In this document: positions 11,607 to 22,740 of the stretch, piece after piece | Numbering within the stretch: the stretch's first letter is position 1 | Layout of the letters: the number at the start of each line of letters is the position of its first letter | Origin: Epichloe hybrida | Taxonomy: Eukaryota; Ascomycota; Sordariomycetes; Hypocreales; Clavicipitaceae | Assembly (NCBI GenBank): GCA_019022495.1 | Contig: JAFEKR010000054.1 | Span: 62,001-126,000 of the forward strand | DNA: 64,000 nt | Reading direction: 5' to 3' | Notes under the pieces: generated by a model | Told to the model about the DNA's origin: nothing | Seen by the model: the letters and a program-made list of their open reading frames with translations, nothing else | The model's database searches: none | Program-made: the position numbers and the translations under genes

Positions 11607-12098
11607 TTATCGCTTCCTTCCAGGTTTTTCAGCTGTCATGCGTTAGCACACATTGCAACATGGGTTGTACTAAAAAAATAATACATACCAGGAGGCCCAT
11701 TCTTCTTCTTTGGCGCGCTCTTGCCACGTTGTTTCAACCTGTGTGCAATTGGGTTAGCCATTTCGCGATACCCAGCGCCGACCAATATCCAAGGTCCACG
11801 TACTCCTCAATGTACTCGAATCGGTCTTCTTCACCCTCGTCCCATGTCGCAAGAACCGGACCAAACTCTCGCTTCACATCTTTAATGGTCGCCATCTTTC
11901 TCGGATAGTAAGCTGCGAGGGCCGGGCCTTTTAATCGTTGACGCAGGACCTTGTTGCCCATGCGCACACCTTCGGGATTGAATGTCGTGGCAAAGACTTG
12001 ACATTGCGCCTGCAAAATGGTCAGCATGAAATTGGGAATCCGGGCTCGCTTCATCACACCTTCATCAAATCCAACAGTCGCGCTCGAGGAACACTCAT
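11607..12098 (-). CDS. rsm27: mitochondrial small-subunit ribosomal protein mS33 (Rsm27/MRPS33 family)
   Basis: Four exons on the minus strand (12098-12060, 12009-11804, 11738-11689, 11632-11607) with introns of 50, 65 and 56 nt give 106 residues, the usual length for fungal mS33. The protein starts MSVPRARLLDLMK, continues AQCQVFATTFNPEGVRMGNK then VLRQRLKGPALAAYYP, and has an acidic stretch (TWDEGEEDRFEYIEE) before a basic tail (LKQRGKSAPKKKNGPP). All are hallmarks of the family, which lies in the head of the mitochondrial 37S/28S subunit. The donor GTACGT inside GAG-GAG-TAC was chosen because it alone restores ELKQRGK. The last tiny exon (AEKPGRKR then stop) is the least certain part; retention of the final intron would give a different tail of about 13 residues. 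Confidence 0.88.
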
Positions 12099-12504
12099 CT
12101 TGGCATGGTTGTCGAGGTTGTCATTCGAATCCAACCTTTTTTTTCTCCTTCACTGGCAGATGAACTGACGTTGATGAAAGTGGAATAAGTGCAGGGGGCG
12201 TGGTCTCTTCTTTGATTGGCCACAGAACTTCCAAAGGTGGGACCATCAGCTCGCAGCTGTAGGCAAACTCCAGTAAATACCAGCCCATAAAAAGTTTGAA
12301 CAACCGTCCAAATTCATCAGACATCTTTGAAGATACATATCTTGCACAAATATATTCATTCGTTTACTTCGCCAGCACTTTTACATTGTCTACAGGAGAG
12401 TGCACCCCCAAGCGCGTTCCCAAACTTGGCGGTCCTTGGTTGGATTTGCGTCAGCTTGGGCCCCGTTGGCATTGACATGACTTTCAACACTGGTGAAGCA
12501 AAAC
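12099..12504. promoter_or_regulatory. divergent promoter region (rsm27 / RNase III gene)
   Basis: This 406-bp head-to-head spacer lies between two gene starts. No motif stands out. An open frame at 12,121-12,324 on the minus strand lacks recognisable features and is treated as non-coding. Confidence 0.4.
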
Positions 12505-13467
12505 ATGTCGAAACGGGAAGCGCCTTTTATAGACGGTGAAGGGGATCGTGGTTCAAAAAGGCGGGTTATCCAGCCAAACGTTGAGCATGACGAATCTCAA
12601 CGCAAACCCTGCAGCCTTCATTTTCCCGTTCCCACCATGCCGCCTGCAGTAAAGCCTTGGAGGGCATCAGAAATCACTGCGACCCTTCCGCCGTTGCCAA
12701 AAATCTTTGATGCAGGACTTGAGCAGACTGTATTCCGTCATCCTGGGCTAAGTACCCTGGGTCCCAGCTACGAACGCCTTGAATGGCTAGGAGACGCTTA
12801 CTTGGAGCTGATTGCTTCGAGTCTTATTTTTCAGACATTTCACTCCACTCCATCAGGGAAGTGCTCACAACTTCGAGAAATTTTGATCTGCAACAAGAAT
12901 CTGTCGAAATATTTTCGTGAATATGGTCTGGACGCTAAAGCACAACTGCCGCCAGATGTTCACAAATTCCGCGGCCAGGGTAGATCAAACGACAAGGACA
13001 TGATCAAAATCCATGCCGACATGTTTGAAGCATACGTAGCCGCCGCCATCATGTCCGACCCTGAAAATGGCATGGAAAACACAACATCATGGCTCAAAAT
13101 CTTGTTCGGCAGGACCATTGAAACACAAATCCTGCAGAATGAGAAGGAGACGACCAGTGAGGGAGATGTGCAGACGTCCCAACTCAGTGCTAAGGATCAG
13201 TTACGGGCAGATATCGGGGCAAGAGGGATTCAATTGCGGTACGAGGATAGGCCGGGACCCTCCAAAGATAAGCACTCTGGCTTGCCTTTGTTTACAGTCG
13301 GCGTCTACCTCGATGGGTGGGGGGAGAAGGATAAGTTGCTCGGCTGGGGCACAGCTCTGGGTAAGAGGGAGGCAGGCCAAAAGGCTGCGACAAAGGCTTT
13401 GGAAAACAAGAAGCTTATAAAGTTATACAAGATGAAGAAAGAAGAGGCTCAAAAGGTCAATGGATGA
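12505..13467 (+). CDS. ribonuclease III with C-terminal double-stranded RNA-binding domain (Rnt1-like)
   Basis: A single-exon gene of 320 residues starting MSKREAPF; an in-frame ATG four codons earlier (12493) is possible. The first 50 residues are polar. The RNase III domain spans about residues 62-205 and carries the signature ERLEWLGDAYLEL (E93, D97) and the second catalytic motif IHADMFEAYVAAAI (D172, E175), so the four metal-binding acidic residues appear intact. A dsRBD follows at about residues 228-305, with the family's ending GWGTALGKREAGQKAATKAL. Intact catalytic residues argue against the inactive mitoribosomal paralogue mL44/Mrpl3 and for processing of pre-rRNA, snRNA or other structured RNA. 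It lacks the helicase/PAZ architecture of Dicer. The stop lies 169 bp from the copia insertion at 13,637. Confidence 0.88.
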   Translation: MSKREAPFIDGEGDRGSKRRVIQPNVEHDESQRKPCSLHFPVPTMPPAVKPWRASEITATLPPLPKIFDAGLEQTVFRHPGLSTLGPSYERLEWLGDAYLELIASSLIFQTFHSTPSGKCSQLREILICNKNLSKYFREYGLDAKAQLPPDVHKFRGQGRSNDKDMIKIHADMFEAYVAAAIMSDPENGMENTTSWLKILFGRTIETQILQNEKETTSEGDVQTSQLSAKDQLRADIGARGIQLRYEDRPGPSKDKHSGLPLFTVGVYLDGWGEKDKLLGWGTALGKREAGQKAATKALENKKLIKLYKMKKEEAQKVNG

Positions 13468-13636
13468 GAGCATACAGTGGTGTATGGATTAATATAGCTA
13501 AATACAACAATGTGTACATGTACACGAGAAAAGTGTAAATACTTGTGTGTCTCTGTTGTTGATTTCACTGATCATCGTTGCTTTTGTTGCTAAGAAGAAC
13601 CAAGTACCGCTTCCTACACTTGTCACTGTGGCCTGG

Positions 13637-13905
13637 TGTTGAGGATATTCACAGCCTCACATCGTAGCCTCAGATATTAGGCATCACTCTTGTCATCCCC
13701 TCTTTGTTTAACGATGTAGCTTCCCGCATTGTGTTTAATATCGCGGTTTATTGTAGGCTTTGTTTAAAGACCTAGATTTATTACTTATAGATTTAAAGCT
13801 TATAAGCTTCCCTTTTCTCTTCTAGATTATAAATTCCTAGATAGTAATTTTATATTATTATTTTCTTTTCTAATTACTCTTTACCTCTATTTGCATTATT
13901 CTATA
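13637..13905 (+). repeat. 5' LTR of the copia element
   Basis: 269 bp, aligned without gaps to 27170-27438. Its outer (left) half is unmutated, while the last 100 bp or so facing the element interior carry many C-to-T changes. The PBS region begins GGTTATAAGCC at 13906, with a RIP-altered sequence. Confidence 0.93.
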
Positions 13906-14848
13906 GGTTATAAGCCTAGCGCTTATAATTACGCCTTTACCTTCCTTTTTATTTTTTCCTTTTATTTAACTATTATAGTCTTATATATAATTATATATCT
14001 TTTCCTAATATCTTATTAAAGTAAATTACTTAACTTATAAGGTAGTATAAAGATTTCTTTTCCTTACCTAAAACTAATAATACTATATAAGTTAAAATTA
14101 GATTAATTATAATTTAGCTTCCTTTTATATATATAAAAGCTATAAAAATTTTATATAACTAGGAATTAAATATATAACCTTTATGCGTTATTTTTTTAAT
14201 TTATAAGTATAATAATTTTTCTCTAAGCTATAAACTTATATATTACTTAATACTATATAATCTTTTATAATATATATAAAAAGTTAATCCCTTCTAGGTA
14301 AATCTTAGTAAATAGTAAGCTAGGATAAGATATTCCTTATAAAACTACCTTAGGCACCTAAAACTAATAATCTAAATCTATTACTATCTAGGGTAAAGTA
14401 ATATATAGTAAAGTAAGTAAAGTAAGTATAGTAAATTCTAGGTAAAGTATTACCCTTTAACTAAGCTAAGGTAAACTATTTAGGGGTATTTAAAAATACC
14501 TTTTAGGTTACTTATATTCTTAACTTTATATCTCTATGTATTAGTAGCTATATAGTAATTTAATTCTTAGAGAGCTATTACTATAACTCCTATTAGACTA
14601 AATTAATAATAATTAGTATTAAATATATATAGTAATAGAAGTAAGCGAATTCTAATATATAACCTTACCTTTCTTTCCTTATATTATAGCTAATATAGGT
14701 ACTTCTAGTACTATTTTAGCTACCTAACCTAATCTAACTAAACTTAATAATATTACTAAGGTATAGTATATAAGAACTATAGTTATTACTTCTCTTAAGG
14801 GAGCTAAGAACTTTAAGGAATAGGAGATCTTAATCTAAATATAAGTCT
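13906..14848 (+). pseudogene. 5' internal part of the copia element (leader and start of gag), decayed
   Basis: AT-rich sequence between the copia 5' LTR and the nested gypsy element. It must hold the leader and the beginning of the gag-like region, but no protein motif can be read through the stops. The copia sequence resumes at 22741 after the nested insertion. Confidence 0.55.
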
Positions 14849-14853
14849 ATATT

Positions 14854-15123
14854 TGTCACGGCTTGCACCGAAAGGTTAAGAACGAAGTGATAGCTAAGAC
14901 TATCGCAGTCACTGCTAGATAAATACTAGCTAGGGGCAGGTACGTGAAGGTTTTAATCTCTAACCTAGCACTAATAATATACGCTATCTTTAATAAATAC
15001 CTTACTTTATAAGCACATAGCTATCTTATAGCTAGCTAGCCTCTTTATTATTTATATAGCCTAAAGGTTCTCTAAAGACTTACTTTAATAAATATCTTAT
15101 CTTTAACCTTTACGCTCCTAATA
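14854..15123 (-). repeat. gypsy LTR (3' LTR in element sense)
   Basis: 270 bp, collinear with 22466-22735. The outer 95 bp or so (from 14854) keep C and G positions, whereas the inner part is converted to AT. Confidence 0.93.
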
Positions 15124-18100
15124 TAATACCCCCCTTATATATAATTAACCTTAATTATAAAATAAGCTACTTACTTAGGGTATAGTTACTATATTAGAGC
15201 TTTATAAGGAAAAATAAGATAAAGCACCTTATATCTAGATATATAAGTAAATAAAAAGAAATAATAATAATAATACTACTAATTAAAAATAACCCCTTAT
15301 TATAGTTAGTAATGTTTTAATAGTAGCTTATATATAGCTTTACTATAGTAAAATAAATATTATTACCTATTATATAGCTAGAAAAAATAATATAGATAAC
15401 CTATATTAATTTTTATAATTAGTTAAATAAATAAGGTACTTAATACTAGGGTTTTAAATAGTTTAACTAAAGGGCTTATATTATAGTTACTATAAGCTTA
15501 TAGCTATTAGGTATATATGCGTTTAGTAGTGCTAATGGTTATTATTATGATTTATAAATCACTTATACGCGGTGTGTTAAATTACTTAAGGGGTCTAGGG
15601 TTAATATAAAAGAGACTAATTTTTCCTCTCTTTTATACTTTTCCTTTCTTTTATAATATCCCTTAACCTTATAAGTTACCCTTACTAGCTAAGTAATAGC
15701 TCTCTTATTACTATTACTTAGTAGTTACTAACCTCTTTTAGTCCCTAATTATTATTATTATTTATCCTTATTTATCTTAGTTTCTTACCCTTATCTAGCT
15801 TATAAGTTTATACTCTTATTAGTATAACTTCCTTATCTAGTCTATTATAGCTAACTTATAGCTAGTTTACTATATCTAAGTCTTATGCCTAAACTTTACC
15901 TTTATTAATACCTTAAGAAAATCTATTAACTAAGAAATCTCCTATAAAGTCTCCCTAAAAGCAAACTTCTTTTAAAATCTTATTATAAGTTTATTATATC
16001 CTTATAGTGTCTTTATTACTAACTTATTACTAGTAAAATAACTTTAAAAAAGATTTTATATATACACTATTATTAGTAAGTAATAATATAAAATATTCTC
16101 CTAAAAAATAGTACTTATAAGATTCTAGGATACCTTATTAATAAAAAAACCTTCCTAGCTAAATATAATAAATCTTTAAGTATAACTTCTTTACTTACTT
16201 ATTACTTCTTTATAGCTAATATTTAATAGGCTATTTAATAAAATATACTTATTACTTCTAAAATAATAAAAACTATATTATAGTATATCTCTCTTAACTA
16301 GAATTTACCTAGTTATTACTAATATACTACTAGACTTTAGCTTAAATTATATAGCTTTATAATAGGCTATTTAAACTTATTAAAGTTACTCCTAAAGGTA
16401 GTTATTACTATTAAAATAAAGTAAGTATAATCCTATTTCCTAGACACTAAATTACTACTAACTTACTACTAGCCTATTATAAAAGTAAAGAAAAAGCTAT
16501 AAAATACTATTCTAGTTTATAAAAATTCTAATAAGTATAGTTATATTTACTATACTTAAATATTTACTAATATTACTTATAAGGTAAAATATAATAAATA
16601 TATTATAATAGTATTACTAAGTAATACTATAAATCTAGAGACTTAGATTAATATTATAAACTATCTTTGCTTTATAGCCTAAAATATCCTAAAGGTAAGC
16701 TTTCTTAATATATATAGCTAATACTTAACTAACTTACTAGTAGTTTACACTAAATACTATTAATTTACCTAAATACATTAGTTTTATTAAGCTCCCTAGT
16801 ATACTTTAAGTTTATATATATAAAGAGAGGGATTCTAATAATAAAGATACTCCTAAGGCCTTTTCCTTTATAGCTTCTATAGCTACTAATAATAATAAGG
16901 GACTAGTAGTCTTAAGGGCTAACTTTATTATAAAGGGATAGGTACTTAGTAGCTATATAATAAATTATTTAAGTTATCTAAGTAAATTAACTTTATTTTC
17001 TAATATCTTTAGTATATTAAGTTATAAAACATAACTACCTTATATTAACTTTATTACTTAGCTATTACTTATAGTTATTAATAATTTCTCTAGTAATAAA
17101 ATCCCTTTTTAATACCTAAGAATTCTCTAAAGTATTATAGCCTTTCTATTTAACTAGATATTTATAATGCTTTCTATTATAGTAATATAAAATAATTCTC
17201 TTAACTTTAAACTCTTATTTATTATCTTTAATAGTATCTTATAGTAAGGATATATCTTCTATATCTATTAAGTCCCCTTTAAAAGGTTTAAGACTAGTAA
17301 TATTAAATATATTATATAATTAAGTCCTAGGTAATAATTTTAATTAATATACTAATCTATAACTTTTAATTACCTTTTTAATCTTATAAGGACCTAGATA
17401 CTTTATAGCTAGCTTCTTACTAGGGTGTCTTAGGTTAATGTTTTTTATTAATAATAAAATATAGTTACTAACTTTAAACCTTATTAGAGTTCTTTTCTAG
17501 TTATAATATTTTTTATACTAAGTCTATAAGTTACTTAAAAGCTACTTAATTATAGTGTGCTTCTCTTTTAGTGCTAAAATCCTACTTTTAGCTTAATTAT
17601 TTACTAAAGGGATATTTACTACTACTTACTATAAACCTCTAGGATTATAACCTTATAATGCCTTCACTAGTGTATAGCTATACGTTAAGTGATTACTTAT
17701 ATTATACATGAATTACACTATTAATAGGTTATCTACCTAATTAGTCTATTTAGTATAAGTAAAAGCCCTTAAATAATATTCTAAGACCTAGTTTAAATAT
17801 TCTATTTAACTATTTATCTAGGGGTAAAAAGCAGTGCTAAGTAGCTGCTTTATTGTAAGAAGATAGCAAAAAGTTATCTAGAAACCACTAGTAAATATAA
17901 AACCTTAGTCTATTATAATACCTTCTAGGGCTTTATAGTCTTTAAAAACATATTCTAAGAATATAGTTACTAGCCTATTACTAGTTAGTTACGTTAAAAT
18001 AAGGATGTAAATACTGTATTTTATAAAATAGTTAATAATAACTAAAATTACATTATAGGTTTAATTTAAATCTTTTACTAGTGAAAGTCTAGTAATAAAA

Positions 18101-21100
18101 TCCATTAATAATTCTTAAAAGGGGCGATTAAGCACTAGTAATATAGCTAGCTTACTATATAGTTTATAATGCCTTAGTTTTAAAGTCTAATAATTTATAT
18201 AAGTACTAATATATACCTTTATATCTTTCTTTATTATTAGCTAATAATATTAATTTATAATCTAATAAAGAGTTTTGCTTACTCCTTAGTGCCTAGTAGT
18301 AAGGTTATTATAAGTTAGTAATAAAATTTCTTTCCTTATACCTAGAGAAATAAAAATATGATTCTTAAATATTAATAGCTTAGAGAGTCTAATTAACTAT
18401 ATCTAGGATATAGCTAAATCACTGCTTTTAAGTAACTTTAATTAAGCTATAGTAAAGTTATTACCTTACTATGCTTTATATAATAAGACTTAAATTAGGG
18501 ATTTTAATTCTAAGCTCTTTTCTAGAAAGTTAAAGTTAAACTTAGAAAAGGTTCTTTAAATAAATTAAATTCTAGCTATAATATCTCTATAAGTAATTAG
18601 TTTAATAGATGCTTCTAGTCTTATAAGGACATAGATAAGTAACGTTTTTAAGGGGCGCCCTCACTGCTTACTAGTAATAACCTATGCTAGTCTATCCTTA
18701 TTAGCAATAGCTAGTCTAATAGGAAAATTAAAATAATTAAGCAATAAATAATACATATACTAGGTACTAATAGTATTACTATAGCTAGCTTATTGCTTAT
18801 TAATAGAAGTATAAAAAGTATTAAATAACCTTACTAATATAACTCTTCTAAGATTATCTAGATTATTAGGTTCTTTAGGAATATAGTTAAGTTATGATTT
18901 TTTAAAACCCTAGATATTAGTAGTATTATTATAGCGTTATTATAACTAGCTATTAGTTATATTAAGTAATGTTTTTGTGAAGCCTATGGCATTAATAATA
19001 TTACTATAGTGTTCCTATCTCTTAGTATTTATAAATTTAAATAAAAAGGTAATAAGTTATATAGTTATTACTTTCTCTTTTCTTACCTTACTTATAAAAT
19101 CTAGTCTTCTTAAAAGTAAGTTAGTAGGATTTAATTTCCTTATATAATATATAATCTTAAAGTTAAAAGAATAAAGCTTATTAAGCGTAGTTACTTACTT
19201 ACTAGTAAGCTTAGGCTTTATAGTAAGGTACTTATAGTTTAAATAATCTATAATAACTTTAATTATATAAGCTAAATAAGCAAGATAGTGTCTCTATATA
19301 CGAAAAGCCTCTTAGATAGCTAATAATTTGCTATTAGGTATTAAATATTGTAATTTAGTATTAGTTATCTTTCTTAATATAAACGTAACTAAGTGCTAGT
19401 AACCTAGTACTAATATTATAAGTATAGCCCTAATTATATGTCTAGATATATCTATCTTTACTCTAAGATACGTAAGTAAGTTAAAATACACTAAAATTAG
19501 CGCTTCCTAAAATCTTTATTAAAGCTCTCTAAACGCTACTATCTTATAGGGTTCTAGTTTAAATATCGCTAGTTAATTCCCTCTAAGGTAATCTATTAAT
19601 AGAATAATAACTTTACTATACCCTTTAATAAAATAGCAGTAAAATCTAGTAAAACTAAGAAATAACTAAATATTAAAAACGCTACGTGGTATTAGCTAGG
19701 TTATAATTACTTTAACTCTTACTAGGTCTATTATAATACCTTTCTCTAATATCTTAAAGCCTAAAAATTTAACTTCCTTAACTAAAAATTAACACTTCTT
19801 AAGGTTAATAAAAAGACTTGCCTCTCTAAACCTATGTAAAACTTATTTAATATACTCTATATAATCCTTAACCCTACTAATATATATTAGCGTATTATCT
19901 AGATAAATAATATAAGTCTTATTAATAAGTCCTTTAAGAGTATTATTAATATACTCCTAAAAAGTCACTAGTGTATTAACTAGTCTAAATAGCATTACTA
20001 TATATTTAAAGTAGCTATATTAATAATAGAATACTATTTTCTACTTATTACCTAAGCGAATACATAGCTAGTAGTATGTATCTTTTAAATCTAGGACTAT
20101 AAAAATAACTACGCTTACTAATTAATTAAGAATTTTAGCAATAAGGGGCAAAGGGGCCTTATTCTTAATTATAATCTTATTTAGGCCCCTATAATTTATA
20201 TAAAGCCTTAAATTCCTTCCTTTCTTTAGAATAAATAAAATTAGGGCTTTAGCTAGGCTAACTAATCTTCTAATTTACCCTTTAAGCTATATACTTATAA
20301 GGTACTCTCTAAGAACCTCTAGCTCCCTTTTAGCTAAATTATATATAGGCCCCTAAGGTAGTGTTTTCCCTTCTTCTAATTTAATTACATAAGTATAACC
20401 CCTTAGTTTAGGAAGCTTACTTACTAACTCTTTAGAAAAAACATTTATAAACTCCCTATATTCTTCTAGGATTATTAGTGTAAGGCGCTTAGTGCTCTTA
20501 TTCTAATTTAACATAGCTTCTTTATTACTTGCGTTTTCTAAAATTAGTATAACTATAATACCTTTGCTTTTTTACTATAAATAAGCGTACTTAAGGATTT
20601 ATATAGTTACTTTGCTATTCATTTATATATCTATTATTACTAGGTCCTTTAATTAGCTTTCTCTTTTTTCTTTTTGATTTTTATTTTCTAGAACACTTAG
20701 CCTAATCTTTATTACTCCTAATAATAAAGTAACTACTACTATTTTTTTCTCTTTATATACTTACTACTTACTATAAGTAAAGGAGAGATATTTTATTATT
20801 ACTAGATATCTCTAGTATTTATACTCCTAATATATAATTATAGGTAAATACTCCTTAATCTAGTCTATACCTAGAATTATCCCTTTACCTATATTAGTAA
20901 TAAAGTAACTAACTTAGTAAACCTTTATAAATCCTATACTATCTTTTATCTTAACTAATTTTTTTAGAATTCCTTAATATAAAATCACTTTTTTACTTGC
21001 ACTCTCTAATATCCTATCTAATTAGATTATATTCTCCTAATCCTTTTTTAATAATAATTTTAGATAAATTATTAAAGACTATATACTTATATTAAATAGC

Positions 21101-22465
21101 GCTTATATAGCTAACTACTAGTTATCTTATTATAAAGATACTTATATTCTTATTCTATTATCTATAGGGTATTCTATAGTAAGATTATATTCCTAGGTTT
21201 ATACTAATTAAACTAGTATTATATTAGGAGATATAGCTTTATTACTACTTTCCCTATATTTCTTAGTTATATATTTAGTACTTTTATAGGTAAAATAATC
21301 TAGTGCCTAATAAGTTAGTATAGTATACCTAGGCTTTTTATATTTATAATACACTAGGGATAATTTTCTCCCTTAGTCTTTACTTTATTACTATACCTTA
21401 TCTATAGGTAATATAAAATAAGAGTATTACCTCTTTCTTTTAGAGTCCTAACCTTTTTTATTATTTTAGCCTAAACCTATTATAACCTCTGCTTTCTTAC
21501 CCTAGCCTTATAGTTAGCTTTAGGTTATTAGGATCTCTTAACTAATTATTTACTTCCTTATAGCGTTATTTAAGCTATTTAGAAAAATTATAATTCTTAG
21601 ATATATAGGGATTTCTTTAGGTAACTTAGCTTTTACCTTATCCTAGGCTTATATAAAGGATTAAAATAATTAGCTATTCTTTTACCTAAGATTTAGTAGT
21701 AACCTTATTACTTCTAAGTATCTTATACCTATATCTATTATTCTAGTTTTTAACTATTCTAGGAAATTTACCTAGGTAATTAATAAATAATTTACGTACC
21801 TATTTACAGCTATATAACATATTTACTATTGCTTTATATTACTAGCTAGGTAGCTACTTATATACGCTACCTTAGTTATATTATCCTTAAAGGTATAGTA
21901 GTCTAATTTAAATAGTATATCTAAGTTTACTAAGAAATTCTATAGGCTTTTATATATTTCCCCTTTATATATAGGCATTTTTATCTATATTTTAATAAGA
22001 CTACCTTACTATATAATTACTACTATATTACTATAGACTATAGGTAAAATTATAGCTAATGTTTAAGGGGTAATTATAGGTCTAGATTAAGGGGTAATTA
22101 TAAGTCTAGTTTAAGGTCTAGCTAATCCTAGATTTGCCTTAAGCTCTCTAATTTATACCTTTATCTATAAGACCTCTTATCTTCTCTAAAGGTAATATAG
22201 CTTAGATTATATAACCTTATAGCATTACTATAATGCCCTTTTCTTTAGTTATATTATCTATACCTTTACCTAAATTAGGATTAAGTAGCGTTTATTATAC
22301 CCTATTATCTATAGTTCTAGATTATAGGGGTTTTTTATTTTCCTAATTATTTATAGCTTTGTTATTATAAGGTATTAGCGTGTTTCTTATAAATCTTTAG
22401 AGTATTAGCTATATAATAATCTAGCTAATGGTTTATATCCTTAAAAAGGTTAAGAGAGATTAATT
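15124..22465 (-). pseudogene. gypsy gag-pol remnant with readable reverse transcriptase and integrase
   Basis: No intact frame remains. On the minus strand the reverse transcriptase is readable near 19,880-19,990 as INNTLKGLINKTYIIYLDNT, where the catalytic YLDD has become YLDN, the expected effect of a G-to-A change. The integrase core is readable near 17,850-18,180, with MDFITRLSLVKDL and a later DYKALEGIIID segment. The gag part should lie near 21-22.4 kb but is unreadable. About 2.7 kb lies between the integrase core and the 3' LTR without a recognised domain. Confidence 0.85.
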
Positions 22466-22735
22466 TATTATAGCTTATACTAAAAGGTTAAGAATAAAGT
22501 AATAGCTAAGACTATTATAGTTACTACTAGATAAATACTAGCTAGGGGTAGGTATATAAAGGTTTTAATCTCTAACCTAGCACTAATAATATGCGCTATC
22601 TTTAATAAATACCTTACTTCATAAGCACGTAGCTATCTCGTAGCTAGCTAGCCTCTTTGTTATCCGCATGGCCTGAAGGTTCTCTAAAGACCCGCTTCAA
22701 TGAACATCCTATCTTTGACCTCTGCGCTCCTGACA
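22466..22735 (-). repeat. gypsy LTR (5' LTR in element sense)
   Basis: 270 bp, collinear with 14854-15123. Here the outer end (about 22,665-22,735) is unmutated and the inner end is AT-converted, a mirror image of the other LTR. Confidence 0.93.
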
Positions 22736-22740
22736 ATATT

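Larger units (their letters stand above)
14854..22735 (-). mobile_element. Ty3/gypsy LTR retrotransposon nested in the copia element, RIP-degraded
   Basis: The element is 7,882 bp with 270-bp LTRs beginning TGTCA and ending TGACA. It is flanked by the perfect 5-bp duplication ATATT at 14849-14853 and 22736-22740. Coding remnants read on the minus strand, so the 5' LTR in element sense is 22466-22735. On the minus strand a purine tract (AAGGGGGG) lies just before the 3' LTR at 15123. Reverse transcriptase and integrase remnants follow in gypsy order (RT before integrase). Confidence 0.93.

Noticed and set aside
12121..12324. 67-codon minus-strand open frame in the rsm27/RNase III spacer
   Set aside because: Lies in a divergent promoter region, with no recognisable motif and no support for splicing to a neighbour.
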